Shown one piece after another: positions 1 through 9,253 of a stretch of 64,000 nt of DNA. The stretch covers positions 124,001 to 188,000 of the forward strand of contig NZ_MULI01000005.1 in NCBI RefSeq assembly GCF_002939385.1, written 5' to 3'. How positions within the stretch are numbered: the stretch's first letter is position 1; the number at the start of each line of letters is the position of its first letter. Position numbers and translations under genes: made by a program. The notes below the pieces were generated by a model. The model had not been told where the DNA came from, made no database searches, and saw only the letters and a list, made by a program, of their open reading frames with translations. Source of the DNA: Streptomyces sp. MH60. GTDB taxonomy: Bacteria; Actinomycetota; Actinomycetes; Streptomycetales; Streptomycetaceae.

Positions 1-36
1 TCCCGGCGGGCCTTTCGGTGGTGCCGTCCCTCGGGC

Positions 37-318
37 TCAGACGGTCTCGGGAAGCTCCTCGAGCCCCTCGGCGACCAGCTTCGCCAGCCGGTCCAGGGCG
101 GCCTCCGCGCCCTCGGCGTCGGAGGCGAGGACGATCTCCTCGCCACCCTGGGCGCCGAGGCCGAGGACGGCCAGCATGGAGGCCGCGTTGACGGGGGACC
201 CGTCGGCCTTGGCGATCGTCACCGGGACGCCTGTGGCCGTGGCGGCTCGGACGAAGATGGAGGCGGGGCGGGCGTGGAGACCCTCGGCCCAGCCGACGTT
301 GACGCGGCGCTCAGCCAT
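37..318 (-). CDS. ptsH: HPr phosphocarrier protein of the sugar PTS
   Basis: This 93-residue protein has the length and motifs of HPr, the small cytoplasmic protein that passes phosphate from enzyme I to the sugar-specific EIIA domains. The active-site histidine is His15 in GLHARPAS. A serine, Ser47, lies in NAASMLAVLGLGA where the regulatory serine of Gram-positive HPr normally sits. The ATG at 318 is chosen because the family starts just before the first strand. The gene reads toward the left edge with no visible partner, so it looks monocistronic. Its upstream region holds two DasR-type boxes, which implies control by the aminosugar-responsive repressor DasR. Confidence 0.97.
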   Translation of the reverse strand: MAERRVNVGWAEGLHARPASIFVRAATATGVPVTIAKADGSPVNAASMLAVLGLGAQGGEEIVLASDAEGAEAALDRLAKLVAEGLEELPETV

Positions 319-351
319 GTGATGCTGCCCTTCAGGTGTTCAGAGGGTTGG

Positions 352-382
352 AGTTGTCTAGACCAGTCTTGTCTAGACCAGT
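352..382. promoter_or_regulatory. Tandem DasR-type (dre) operator boxes upstream of ptsH
   Basis: Two 16-bp palindrome-like boxes overlap by one base (352-367 and 367-382). Read toward ptsH they are ACTGGTCTAGACAAGA and ACTGGTCTAGACAACT. The DasR consensus is close to ACTGGTCTAGACCACT, so each box has one perfect half-site and the central TCTAGA. They lie about 34-64 bp upstream of the ptsH start codon. DasR control of pts genes by aminosugar phosphates is established in Streptomyces. Binding here is inferred from the match. Confidence 0.85.
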
Positions 383-518
383 TTCCCACATCGTGAAGCA
401 GGCCGGGACGACCGCGTGCGCCGTCCCGTGCGGTGCTCGGACCGCGGCCTCGGTCCGAGCTCGTGCCCCCACAGACTGCCCCGCGCCGTTGTCGGACGCG
501 AGCCGTACTCTGGGGCCC

Positions 519-3422
519 ATGCAGACCTCGTCGGACCGGCACGAGTACCCCGCCCACTGGGAAGCCGACGTGGTGCTGCGCGACGGCGGCACCGCGCGCG
601 TCCGACCCATCACCGTTGATGACGCCGAGCGCCTGGTCAGCTTCTACGAGCAGGTCTCCGACGAGTCGAAGTACTACCGCTTCTTCGCGCCGTATCCTCG
701 CCTGTCCGCCAAGGACGTCCACCGCTTCACGCACCACGACTTTGTGGACCGGGTGGGACTCGCGGCCACCATCGGCGGCGAGTTCATCGCCACCGTACGC
801 TACGACCGGATCGGGGCCGGCGGAACGCCCGCCACCTCCCCGGCCGACGAGGCCGAGGTCGCCTTCCTCGTCCAGGACGCCCACCAGGGGCGCGGCGTCG
901 CCTCGGCCCTCCTGGAGCACATCGCCGCCGTCGCCCGCGAGCGGGGCATCCGCCGCTTCGCCGCCGAGGTGCTGCCCGCCAACAACAAGATGATCAAAGT
1001 CTTCATGGACGCCGGGTACACCCAGAAGCGGAGCTTCGAGGACGGGGTGGTCCGCCTGGAGTTCGATCTCGAACCCACCGACCGCTCGCTCGCCGTGCAG
1101 TACGCGCGCGAGCACCGCGCGGAGGCCCGTTCCGTCCAGCGGCTGCTGCAGCCCGGCTCGGTCGCGGTCGTCGGCACCGGCCGCACCCCGGGCGGCGTCG
1201 GCCGCAGCATCCTCGGAAACATCCGGGACGCGGGGTACACGGGCCGCCTGTACGCCGTGAACAGGGCCTTTCCCGAGGACCAGAAGCACCTCGACGGGGT
1301 CCCGGCGTGCCGCTCCGTGCGCGACATCGACGGGCCCGTCGACGTCGCCGTCGTCACCGTGCCCGCCGAGCAGGTCCCCGAGGTCGTCACCGAGTGCGGC
1401 GAACACGGCGTGCAGGGACTGGTGGTGATCTCCGCCGGATACGCCGACAGCGGCCCCGACGGACGCGAACGCCAGCGGGCCCTCGTGCGGCACGCGCGCA
1501 CGTACGGCATGCGCATCATCGGGCCCAATGCCTTCGGGATCATCAACACCTCCCCGGACGTGCGGCTCAACGCCTCCCTCGCCCCCGAGATGCCGCGCCC
1601 CGGCCGGATCGGCCTGTTCGCCCAGTCCGGTGCCATCGGCATCGCCCTGCTCTCCCGGCTGCACCGGCGCGGCGGCGGGGTCACCGGTCACACCGGCGTG
1701 TCCACGTTCGTCTCCTCCGGCAACCGGGCCGACGTCTCGGGCAACGACGTCCTGCAGTACTGGTACGACGACCCGGAGACCGATGTCGCGCTGATGTACC
1801 TGGAGTCCATCGGCAACCCGCGCAAGTTCACCCGCCTGGCCCGGCGCACCGCGGCCGCCAAGCCCCTGGTCGTGGTGCAGGGAGCCCGGCACGGCGGCGT
1901 GGCGCCCCAGGGGCACGCCGTACGGGCGACCCGGCTGCCGCACGCGACGGTCTCCGCGCTGCTGCGGCAGGCGGGCGTGATCCGGGTCGACACCATCACC
2001 GACCTGGTCGACGCGGGGCTGCTCCTCGCCCGCCAGCCGCTGCCCGCCGGACCGAGGGTGGCCATCCTGGGCAACTCGGAGTCCCTGGGGCTGCTCACCT
2101 ACGACGCGTGCCTCTCCGAGGGCCTGCGCCCGCAGCCCCCGCTGGACCTGACGACCGCCGCCTCGGCCGACGACTTCCACGCGGCCCTGGCCAGGGCCCT
2201 GGCCGACGACACGTGCGACGCGGTCGTGGTGACCGCGATCCCGACGGTGGGGGAGGGGGCGGCGGGGGACGCCGCGCTGGCTCAGGCGCTGCGCTCGGCG
2301 GCGGCCGCGGTCCCCACCAAGCCGGTCCTCGTGGTCCATGTGGAGCTGGGCGGCCTGGCGGAGGCCCTGTCCGCGGCGGCGAGCACCGCCCCGCAAGCGG
2401 CCCCGGGCACCACCTCCCAGCCCGCCCCGGGCACCGCCCCGCACGCCGCCCCCGGCCCCGTCGAGGAGTCCGCCTCCGGCCCGCCCCGCCCGTCAGGGCC
2501 GCCCCGCCCAGGCGCCGCCCCGGCCCGGCAGCCGTCCGCCGTCCCGGTCCCGGAGGGCGCCCACCTCATCCCCGCCTACCCCGCCGCCGAGCGCGCCGTC
2601 CGCGCCCTCGGCGAGGCCGTCGCCTATGCCCAGTGGCGGCGCGACGCCGCCGACCCCGGCAAGGTGCCGGAGTACGAGGACATCGACGAGAAGGGCGCCG
2701 CCGAGCAGATAGCCGGGTACCTCGCGCGCGGTCAGGGGCTCACCCTCGGCGCCCAGGAGACCTGCGAGCTGCTGGGCAGGTACGGCGTCCACGTCCACCG
2801 CGCCCTGCCTGCCCCCACCCCCGACGACGCCGCGGCCGCCGCGCGGACCATCGGCTACCCCGTGGCCCTCAAGGCCACCGCCCCGCACCTGCGGCACCGC
2901 GCCGACCTGGGCGGCGTACGCCTCGACCTCGCGAACGAGGAGCAACTGCGCCGGGCCTACGCCGAACTGACCGAGCTGTTCGGCGCCCCCGCGGAGCTGC
3001 GCCCGGTGGTGCAGGGCATGGCCCCGCGCGGCGTCGACACCGTCGTACGGGCGGTCATCGACCCGGCGGCCGGCGCGGTGCTCTCCTTCGGCCTCGCCGG
3101 CGCGGCCACCCAGCTGCTCGGCGACATGGCGCACCGGCTGATCCCGGTCACCGACCGGGACGCCACCTCGCTCATCCGCTCCATCCGCACGGCGCCCCTC
3201 CTCTTCGGCTGGCGCGGCTCCGCACCCGTCGACGCCGCGGCCCTGGAGGAGCTGCTGCTGCGGGTCTCCCGGCTGGTCGACGACCACCCGGAGGTCGTCG
3301 CGGTCACCCTGGAACCGGTCGTGGTCGCCCCGCACGGCCTGAGCGTCCTCGGCGCCTCGGTACGCCTCGCACCCCCTCCCGCCCGCGACGACCTGGGCCC
3401 GCGGACCCTGCCGGCGTACTGA
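519..3422 (+). CDS. GNAT acetyltransferase fused to an NDP-forming acyl-CoA synthetase-like protein (protein lysine acetyltransferase, Pat type)
   Basis: The 967-residue protein starts with a GNAT domain (about residues 30-180, acetyl-CoA loop around QGRGVASALLEHI). A CoA-binding and ligase-like region follows (about 190-620), then a Pro/Ala-rich linker (about 625-680) and a C-terminal ATP-grasp-like domain (about 720-960). This matches the Pat/PatA family, which acetylates lysines of metabolic enzymes such as acetyl-CoA synthetase, with the GNAT domain N-terminal as usual in actinomycetes. A histidine (His466, in PQGHAV) sits where the phosphohistidine of true NDP-forming synthetases lies, but its surroundings are degenerate, so synthetase activity is doubtful. 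The ATG at 519 is preferred over an upstream extension because a TACTCT hexamer at 506-511 would give a leaderless start. Confidence 0.88.
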   Translation: MQTSSDRHEYPAHWEADVVLRDGGTARVRPITVDDAERLVSFYEQVSDESKYYRFFAPYPRLSAKDVHRFTHHDFVDRVGLAATIGGEFIATVRYDRIGAGGTPATSPADEAEVAFLVQDAHQGRGVASALLEHIAAVARERGIRRFAAEVLPANNKMIKVFMDAGYTQKRSFEDGVVRLEFDLEPTDRSLAVQYAREHRAEARSVQRLLQPGSVAVVGTGRTPGGVGRSILGNIRDAGYTGRLYAVNRAFPEDQKHLDGVPACRSVRDIDGPVDVAVVTVPAEQVPEVVTECGEHGVQGLVVISAGYADSGPDGRERQRALVRHARTYGMRIIGPNAFGIINTSPDVRLNASLAPEMPRPGRIGLFAQSGAIGIALLSRLHRRGGGVTGHTGVSTFVSSGNRADVSGNDVLQYWYDDPETDVALMYLESIGNPRKFTRLARRTAAAKPLVVVQGARHGGVAPQGHAVRATRLPHATVSALLRQAGVIRVDTITDLVDAGLLLARQPLPAGPRVAILGNSESLGLLTYDACLSEGLRPQPPLDLTTAASADDFHAALARALADDTCDAVVVTAIPTVGEGAAGDAALAQALRSAAAAVPTKPVLVVHVELGGLAEALSAAASTAPQAAPGTTSQPAPGTAPHAAPGPVEESASGPPRPSGPPRPGAAPARQPSAVPVPEGAHLIPAYPAAERAVRALGEAVAYAQWRRDAADPGKVPEYEDIDEKGAAEQIAGYLARGQGLTLGAQETCELLGRYGVHVHRALPAPTPDDAAAAARTIGYPVALKATAPHLRHRADLGGVRLDLANEEQLRRAYAELTELFGAPAELRPVVQGMAPRGVDTVVRAVIDPAAGAVLSFGLAGAATQLLGDMAHRLIPVTDRDATSLIRSIRTAPLLFGWRGSAPVDAAALEELLLRVSRLVDDHPEVVAVTLEPVVVAPHGLSVLGASVRLAPPPARDDLGPRTLPAY

Positions 3423-3526
3423 CCCGCCACGCTCCGCACCCGCCCGGTGCCCGCGCCGGGCACGGTCCGGGACGGGTACCGCGGGAGCGTCCCTCGCAGT
3501 CAGTGGGTCCCCGTAGGATGGACGGC

Positions 3527-4114
3527 ATGGCCAAGACCAGTACGACGACCCAGGGGCTGCGAGCGGCGATCGAGCGCAGCGGCTACTACCCGGCCCTCGT
3601 GGCCGAGGCGGTGGAAGCCGCCGTGGGCGGCGAGCCCGTGCGGTCGTACCTGGTCCATCAGGAGACGACGTTCGACCAGAACGAGGTGCGCCGGCACGTG
3701 ACCGTGCTGGTCCTCACCGGCAACCGCTTCATCGTCAGCCACACCGACGAGCAGGCCGCCGACGACACCTCCCCGACGCCGTACGCCACGACGTCCACGG
3801 AGTCCGTCAAGCTCGGCCGGATCTCGTCCATCGTCGTCAGCCGCGTCGTCGCCAACCCGGAGCAGTACAAGCCGGGCACGCTGCCCCGCGAGATCGTGCT
3901 GACCATCGGCTGGGGCGCCGTCTCCCGCCTCGACCTGGAGCCCGCCGCCTGCGGCGACCCCAACTGCGAGGCCGACCACGGCTACACGGGCAGTTCGACG
4001 GCCGACGACCTCAGCCTGCGCGTCAGCGAGGCCGGGGACGGACCCGAGACGGTGCGCCAGGCGCTCGCCTTCGCCCAGGCCCTCTCCGAGGCGACCGCGG
4101 ACTCCGCGCGCTGA
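3527..4114 (+). CDS. Conserved actinobacterial protein (DUF5998-like)
   Basis: This 195-residue soluble protein begins MAKTSTTTQGLRAAIERSGYYP, typical of a small family found next to a phosphodiesterase gene and thymidine kinase in Streptomyces. No catalytic motif is recognised. A C-terminal stretch, CGDPNCEADHG, contains two cysteines and a histidine that might bind metal. A TAGGAT -10 box at 3514-3519 ends seven bases before the ATG at 3527, which fits a leaderless mRNA. An in-frame ATG nine bases upstream overlaps that box and is less likely. Its TGA overlaps the next start in TGATG, so the two genes are probably co-translated. The function is unknown. Confidence 0.85.
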   Translation: MAKTSTTTQGLRAAIERSGYYPALVAEAVEAAVGGEPVRSYLVHQETTFDQNEVRRHVTVLVLTGNRFIVSHTDEQAADDTSPTPYATTSTESVKLGRISSIVVSRVVANPEQYKPGTLPREIVLTIGWGAVSRLDLEPAACGDPNCEADHGYTGSSTADDLSLRVSEAGDGPETVRQALAFAQALSEATADSAR

Positions 4115-5307
4115 TGGTGCAGCACACCGCCTGGGACACCCACCCGGAACCGCTCCCCGTCGACTCCGCCCCCGTACCCGAGTACGGCACGGGCTCCCTC
4201 GCCGATCTGCTGCCCACCCTGGCCGCCGGTCTCGGCGTTCCCGGCATGACCGCGGGGATCACCGAACTGACCCCCGCCGACCGCAACTGCGTCTTCCTGA
4301 TCGACGGCCTCGGCTGGGAGCAACTGCGCGCGCATCCGGACGACGCCCCCTTCCTCAACTCGCTGCTGGACAGCTCGCGCGGCGGCACCGGACGCCCGAT
4401 CACCGCCGGTTACCCGGCGACCACGGCGACCTCCCTCGCGTCCGTCGGCACCGGTCTGCCGCCGGGCGCCCACGGCCTGCCCGGGTACACGGTGCGCGAT
4501 CCCGACACCGGCGCCCTGATGAACCAGCTGCGCTGGCAGCCGTGGACCGCGCCGGGCCCCTGGCAGCCGTATCCGACCGTCTTCGCCCTCGCCCACGAGG
4601 CGGGTGTGCACGCCGCCCAGGTCTCCTCCCCGACGTTCGCGAACACCCCGCTGACCAAGGTCGCGCTCAGCGGCGGCCAGTTCCACGGACGCCTGTCCGG
4701 CGAGGACCGGATGGACTGCGCCGCCGAGCAGCTGGCCGGTGCCGACCGGGCCCTCGTCTACACGTACTACGCCGAGGTCGACGGCGCGGGCCACCGCTTC
4801 GGCGTCGACTCCGACACCTGGCGCGGCCGGCTCGCGCACGTCGACCGGCTCGTCCAGCGCCTCGCCGAGCAGCTGCCGCCGCGCAGCGCCCTGTACGTCA
4901 CCGCCGACCACGGCATGGTCGACGTGCCCTTCGACGAGGACCACCGCATCGACTTCGACGAGGACTGGGAGCTGAAGGCGGGCGTCGCCCTCCTCGGCGG
5001 CGAGGGCCGCGCCCGCCACGTCTACGCCGTCCCCGGCGCTCACAACGACGTGCTGACCTGCTGGCGCGAGGTGCTCGGTGAGCAGTTCTGGGTGGCCTCG
5101 CGGGACGAGGCGATCGCGGCGGGCTGGTTCGGGCCCCGCATCGACGACCGGGTGTACGACCGCATCGGCGACGTCGTCGCCGCCGCACGCGACGACGTCC
5201 TGCTCATCGCCTCCGAGCGCGAGCCCAAGGAGTCGGCGATGGTCGGCAACCACGGTTCGATGACCCCTGCCGAGCAGCTCGTCCCGCTGCTCGAAGTACG
5301 CTCCTGA
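4114..5307 (+). CDS. Alkaline phosphatase superfamily nucleotide pyrophosphatase/phosphodiesterase
   Basis: This 397-residue protein is of the NPP type, which hydrolyses phosphodiester or pyrophosphate bonds using two metal ions. The first metal site is in FLIDGLGWEQL. The catalytic threonine is expected in PATTATSLASVGTG. Further metal ligands are in EVDGAGHRFG, TADHGM and GNHGSM. No signal peptide is obvious, so it is probably cytoplasmic. It starts on the stop of the preceding gene (TGATG) and lies 43 bp before thymidine kinase, suggesting one transcript. The substrate is not predictable; a nucleotide is only suggested by the neighbouring kinase. Confidence 0.88.
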   Translation: MVQHTAWDTHPEPLPVDSAPVPEYGTGSLADLLPTLAAGLGVPGMTAGITELTPADRNCVFLIDGLGWEQLRAHPDDAPFLNSLLDSSRGGTGRPITAGYPATTATSLASVGTGLPPGAHGLPGYTVRDPDTGALMNQLRWQPWTAPGPWQPYPTVFALAHEAGVHAAQVSSPTFANTPLTKVALSGGQFHGRLSGEDRMDCAAEQLAGADRALVYTYYAEVDGAGHRFGVDSDTWRGRLAHVDRLVQRLAEQLPPRSALYVTADHGMVDVPFDEDHRIDFDEDWELKAGVALLGGEGRARHVYAVPGAHNDVLTCWREVLGEQFWVASRDEAIAAGWFGPRIDDRVYDRIGDVVAAARDDVLLIASEREPKESAMVGNHGSMTPAEQLVPLLEVRS

Positions 5308-5350
5308 CGCCCCGCACACCCCTACTCCGCCGAAAGGTGCCCAACCCCTC

Positions 5351-6001
5351 ATGCCCGAGCTGGTGTTCTTCTCCGGAACGATGGACTGCGGGAAGTCGAC
5401 ACTGGCTCTCCAGATCGAGCACAACCGCTCGGCACGCGGACTGGCCGGCATGATCTTCACCCGCGACGACCGCGCGGGCGAGGGCAAACTCTCCTCCCGC
5501 CTCGGTCTCGTCACCGACGCGGTCGAGGTCGGGGACGGCCAGGACCTGTACGCCCACGTCGTCGACCACCTCTCGCAGGGCGGCCGGGTGGACTACGTGA
5601 TCGCGGACGAGGCGCAGTTCCTCGCCCCGGACCAGATCGACCAGCTCGCGCGGGTGGTCGACGACCTCGACGTCGACGTGTACGCCTTCGGCATCACCAC
5701 CGACTTCCGCTCCAAGCTCTTCCCGGGCTCCCAGCGGCTGGTGGAACTCGCCGACCGGGTCGAGGTGCTCCAGGTCGAGGCCCTGTGCTGGTGCGGCGCC
5801 CGCGCCACGCACAACGCCCGCACCGTCGGCGGGGTCATGGTCGTGGAGGGCGCCCAGGTGGTCGTGGGCGACGTCGCCCAGTCCCCGGACGAGGTCGGCT
5901 ACGAGGTGCTGTGCCGCCGCCACCACCGCCGGCGGATGACGAGCGGGACGGCGCGGGCGGCGGCGCTGTCACCGGACGTGCTGCCGGTCTCCGCCACCTG
6001 A
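5351..6001 (+). CDS. tdk: Thymidine kinase (type II)
   Basis: This 216-residue protein phosphorylates thymidine in the salvage pathway. The P-loop is FSGTMDCGKSTLA near the N-terminus, and the Walker B/catalytic region is IADEAQFLAPDQ. The Cys pair CWCG and the later CRRHH form the lasso-domain zinc site of type II enzymes. An AAAGGTG-like ribosome site lies before the ATG at 5351. It closes a three-gene run that starts at 3527. The next gene converges on it only 34 bp away. Confidence 0.95.
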   Translation: MPELVFFSGTMDCGKSTLALQIEHNRSARGLAGMIFTRDDRAGEGKLSSRLGLVTDAVEVGDGQDLYAHVVDHLSQGGRVDYVIADEAQFLAPDQIDQLARVVDDLDVDVYAFGITTDFRSKLFPGSQRLVELADRVEVLQVEALCWCGARATHNARTVGGVMVVEGAQVVVGDVAQSPDEVGYEVLCRRHHRRRMTSGTARAAALSPDVLPVSAT

Positions 6002-6035
6002 GTCGAGTGCCGGGACCGGCGCGCCCGGGCCCTGA

Positions 6036-8105
6036 TCAGCCGATGCGCTCGGCCACGACGAGCTGGAACCGCTCGAAGGACAGCCGCACGGTGTTGTGCC
6101 GGGCGTCGACGGTTCCGAGAGAGGTGCCGTTGAACGGGTCGGTCAGGCGGTACCTGCCCCGGCCCAGGCCACGCAGCTCGACCGTCCCGTCCCATCGCCC
6201 GGCGTAGAAGGCGTAGTGCAGGGCCGCGCCCTTGGCCACCACATGAGCCTCGGGCTTGTCGAAGCCGACGTCGTACAGCTCGCCCCGGTACTCGCCGGTG
6301 GACAGCATGTTCTCCTCGTACAGGTTCAGCCACCGGCGCCAGAGGACTTCTCTTTCCGGGGTGAGCACGATCCCGTCGTCCGGGCCCGCGGGGTAGGTGA
6401 ACTTCGTCGACAGGACGGCTCCCACACCGTAGCTGGAGGCGAAGTCGTCGCCGCCGTCGCTCAGTTCGACGTGGTCGCCGGAGTAGCTGCTGCCCCGGCC
6501 CATCAGGGCCTTCATCGTCTTGCCCTTCGTGCGGACCTGGTAGGACGAGAGCGGGTCGGAGCTCGGGTACTGGTCGACGTAGGGCAGGTTGTGGAAGGCG
6601 AAGGCGGTGCCGCAGGGGCAGAGTTCGACGACGGCGTCGCGGTCCGCCTCGTGCGCGGCCTCGTACACCGCCTTCCAGAACCGCGCGAGCCCCTCGGTCG
6701 ATTCCTCGGGGCGGGCATGCCCGTGCGCCGGGTTGTAGCAGGGCGTGACGGCGTTGAGGTGCTGGCCGTCGATCTTGAGCCCTTCGTATCCCCAGTCCCC
6801 GATGAACCGCTTCACCTGCCCGACGAAGTAGTCCACCGTCGGCTGGTACGCGGGGCACAGGGTCCAGGCGTCCCACCAGCTCACTCGCTGCTTGTTGCCC
6901 TCGCGGTCCAGCAGGAGCATGTCGGAGCGGTTCTTGTACAGCTCGCTCTCCGGGTCCGCCGCCAGCGGAGCCCACCACAGGCGCGGCCGCAGGCCGGCGT
7001 CCCGGATCTGCCGGGTGAAGGCGCGCATGTCCCTCGCGCCGCGCGGGAACTTCCGCGGGTCGAGGTCCCAGTCGCCCTCGTTGGTCTGCCAGCCGTCGTC
7101 GAGCACCGCCCACTTGAGGCCGACCTCACGCACCTTGGGCAGCGTGCCGACGACCTGCTCGACGGTGAAGTCACGTTCGTAACCCCAGGCGCACCACATG
7201 GGTTCCAGGGCCGGCTCGGGCGTCCTGGGCGCACGCTGACCGACGTCCCCCATGTAGTCGCGATAGCGCTGCAGCGGCACGAAGTGGTCGCCCGGCAGGG
7301 CGGTCAGGAACGTGGCGTCGGTGGTCAGGCGCCGGCCCGGCTTCAGCGTGACCGGGGTGTCCCCCTCGACGGCGAGGCTCGCCCCGCCGGCCGTCCTGCG
7401 CACCGGCAGGCGCAGCATCCTGGGCACCGGTTCGACGTGCCCGACGGAGAGACCGGCGCCCGGCCGCCACACGGTCGCCACGGGGGTGCCGCCGCCGTAG
7501 TCGGAGGCGTCCATCCCCAGCGAGTTCTTCTGGACGAACCCGTCCGTCATCGGCTGCACCCAGTCGCGACGGTCCTCGTACGTGGTACCCGAGAAGGTGT
7601 AGAAGCCACCGGGGACCTCCAGGAGTTCGTGGGCTCCGCTGCGCCACCCGGTGACCGGCAGATCGGCACCGGTCCCGTTGGTGTAGGTCACCTTCATCAC
7701 GATCATCCCGGTCAGACGCTGGAAGGAGGTCAGCTCCACCGTCTTGCGGACGCCGGTCGCGGACTCGCCCCAGACCGTCACCCCGACGCCCGCGCCGTGC
7801 CGGGAATGCCTGGTCCTGCGGGTCTCGTGGCCGCCGTAGGCGAACTCGTCGATCGCCCTGTCGCCCACCAGCAGGGCCTCACCGGCGTCGAAGCGCGTGA
7901 CGTCGACGCCCCGCAACGCCACCCTGCTGCGCAGCCGGTCGTCGAACTCCAACGTGATGGAGGTGTCGCCGACCCCGACGAGGTCGGGCCCGCGGTGCCC
8001 AGCGGCGACCGCGGGCGGGGCGCCCAGAGCCACGGAGGGGACGGCGGCCAGCCCGGCACCCCCCAGCGCCACCTTCAGCACGCTTCGCCGGTTCACATCC
8101 GTCAT
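6036..8105 (-). CDS. Secreted alpha-galactosidase, GH36-like, with Tat signal
   Basis: The 689-residue protein begins MTDVNRRSVLKVALGGAG and ends its signal near APPAVAAG, a twin-arginine signal peptide, so it is exported folded. The ATG at 8105 is chosen over the longer frame because it places the RR motif at the N-terminus. The middle part has the alpha-galactosidase (beta/alpha)8 barrel with DDGWQ, and the likely nucleophile Asp446 in GLKIDGQ. Asp517 in SSDPLSSYQ is a candidate acid/base. Such enzymes release galactose, or sometimes N-acetylgalactosamine, from alpha-linked glycans. It diverges from a GntR regulator and an aminosugar-type catabolic operon, which fits a hexosamine or galactoside substrate. 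Confidence 0.88.
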   Translation of the reverse strand: MTDVNRRSVLKVALGGAGLAAVPSVALGAPPAVAAGHRGPDLVGVGDTSITLEFDDRLRSRVALRGVDVTRFDAGEALLVGDRAIDEFAYGGHETRRTRHSRHGAGVGVTVWGESATGVRKTVELTSFQRLTGMIVMKVTYTNGTGADLPVTGWRSGAHELLEVPGGFYTFSGTTYEDRRDWVQPMTDGFVQKNSLGMDASDYGGGTPVATVWRPGAGLSVGHVEPVPRMLRLPVRRTAGGASLAVEGDTPVTLKPGRRLTTDATFLTALPGDHFVPLQRYRDYMGDVGQRAPRTPEPALEPMWCAWGYERDFTVEQVVGTLPKVREVGLKWAVLDDGWQTNEGDWDLDPRKFPRGARDMRAFTRQIRDAGLRPRLWWAPLAADPESELYKNRSDMLLLDREGNKQRVSWWDAWTLCPAYQPTVDYFVGQVKRFIGDWGYEGLKIDGQHLNAVTPCYNPAHGHARPEESTEGLARFWKAVYEAAHEADRDAVVELCPCGTAFAFHNLPYVDQYPSSDPLSSYQVRTKGKTMKALMGRGSSYSGDHVELSDGGDDFASSYGVGAVLSTKFTYPAGPDDGIVLTPEREVLWRRWLNLYEENMLSTGEYRGELYDVGFDKPEAHVVAKGAALHYAFYAGRWDGTVELRGLGRGRYRLTDPFNGTSLGTVDARHNTVRLSFERFQLVVAERIG

Positions 8106-8218
8106 GTCGGTCTCTCTTTCGGAGCAGGGTCTGGTCCGTAACCGGCTCCTCGAACGGAGTCGGGACACCCGTGAGCGCCGAGGACGACACCATCGGACTC
8201 TGGGTGGCCTGCATTGAG

Positions 8219-8248
8219 AACGTAAGTGGTCTTCAATTGGCATGTCAA
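8219..8248 (-). promoter_or_regulatory. Alpha-galactosidase promoter with embedded operator half-site
   Basis: Reading leftward, TTGACA (8243-8248) is followed after 18 bases by TACGTT (8219-8224), a good vegetative promoter. The spacer contains AAGACCACT on the minus strand (8225-8233). A near-identical AAGACCAGT overlaps the -10 region of the gatZ-like operon, so the adjacent GntR protein probably represses both. Confidence 0.6.
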
Positions 8249-8348
8249 TGGTTCAAAGATTCGTCGTAGCCCAGGAGTTCACCTCGTGCCGGTACGGAAG
8301 TGAGGGATACGGGCGTCTGCGCGCCGGTCGAACCGGTACGCTTCTGGT

Positions 8349-9137
8349 ATGACCGAAGCGAGCACGCCGATGCCCCGAGGCCTCTTCGCCGACGACGCCC
8401 TCCCGCTGTACGAGCGCACGGCCGCGCGGCTCCTCGACGACCTGCGCGCCGCCGCCGCCCGCCCCGGTGACCGGCTGCCCTCCGAGCGGGCGCTGGTCAC
8501 CCGGTACGCCGTTTCGCGCGTGACCCTGCGGGCCGCTCTCGCCCAGTTGGAGGCGCGGGGCATCGTGCGGCCGTCGTCGTCACGCGGGTGGTTCGTCGCC
8601 GAACCCGGCCTGTTCCCGGATACGGCGACGGCGCCCGCCTCGGCTGTGCCCCAGGTGCAGGGGTTCGCCGACTACGCCGAGGCCAACGGCTTGACGACGG
8701 CCAGCAAGGTGCTCTCCGCCACCGTCCGGCCGGCCACGGTGGCGGAGGGCGAACAGCTCCGCGTCGCCCCGGGCGCCGACCTCTTCGACCTCCACCGGCT
8801 GCGGTTCCTGGACGGCCTGCTGGTCGTGCTGGAGCACAATCGGCTGCCGTTGTCGGCGTGTCCGGCCCTGGCCGACGCCGACTTCAACACCGCCTCGCTG
8901 TACGCCATCCTGCGCGCCGCCGACCCGCCGCAACTCCCGCGCGTCGCCGACTACTCGGTCGAAGCCCGCCACCCGACGGCACGGGAGATGGAGCTGTTCG
9001 AGATCGGCGCCACCATGCCGATGCTGGTCGCGACCCAGCTGACCTCCAACCAGGCCGGGCGCCCGATCGAACTGACCGTCCAGGTCTACCGGGGGGACCG
9101 CTACCGGTTCCGGGCCTCCATCACCAACCAGATCTGA
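8349..9137 (+). CDS. GntR/HutC-family transcriptional regulator
   Basis: This 262-residue regulator has an N-terminal winged helix (about residues 15-85; LPSERALVTRYAVSRVTLRAAL is the helix-turn-helix) and a C-terminal UTRA effector domain (about 95-255). HutC-type members commonly respond to sugar phosphates or aminosugar phosphates. It sits between the divergent alpha-galactosidase gene and the gatZ-agaS operon and is their obvious local regulator. A TACGCT hexamer at 8337-8342 lies six bases from the ATG, with no ribosome site, so translation is probably leaderless. A strong hairpin follows the gene. Confidence 0.9.
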   Translation: MTEASTPMPRGLFADDALPLYERTAARLLDDLRAAAARPGDRLPSERALVTRYAVSRVTLRAALAQLEARGIVRPSSSRGWFVAEPGLFPDTATAPASAVPQVQGFADYAEANGLTTASKVLSATVRPATVAEGEQLRVAPGADLFDLHRLRFLDGLLVVLEHNRLPLSACPALADADFNTASLYAILRAADPPQLPRVADYSVEARHPTAREMELFEIGATMPMLVATQLTSNQAGRPIELTVQVYRGDRYRFRASITNQI

Positions 9138-9149
9138 CCATCCCCTGCT

Positions 9150-9184
9150 CGAGCCGGGCGTCGGAGCGACCGACGCCCGGCTCG
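9150..9184 (+). terminator. Intrinsic-type hairpin after the GntR gene
   Basis: A perfect 15-bp stem (9150-9164 pairing with 9170-9184) with a five-base loop starts 12 bases after the stop codon. There is no strong T tract, as is usual in Streptomyces. Confidence 0.75.
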
Positions 9185-9253
9185 TCGTCGGTCCGGGGCG
9201 CGTCGTCGCTCGGCACTCCGCGGCAGGCGGAGGACATCGCCTACCCACCATGC

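Noticed and set aside
219..2444. A 741-codon minus-strand frame opposite the GNAT/ligase gene
   Set aside because: It is a mirror of the real gene in GC-rich DNA: no start context, Gly/Arg/Asp-rich content and no domains. Similar long shadow frames opposite other genes were dropped for the same reason.
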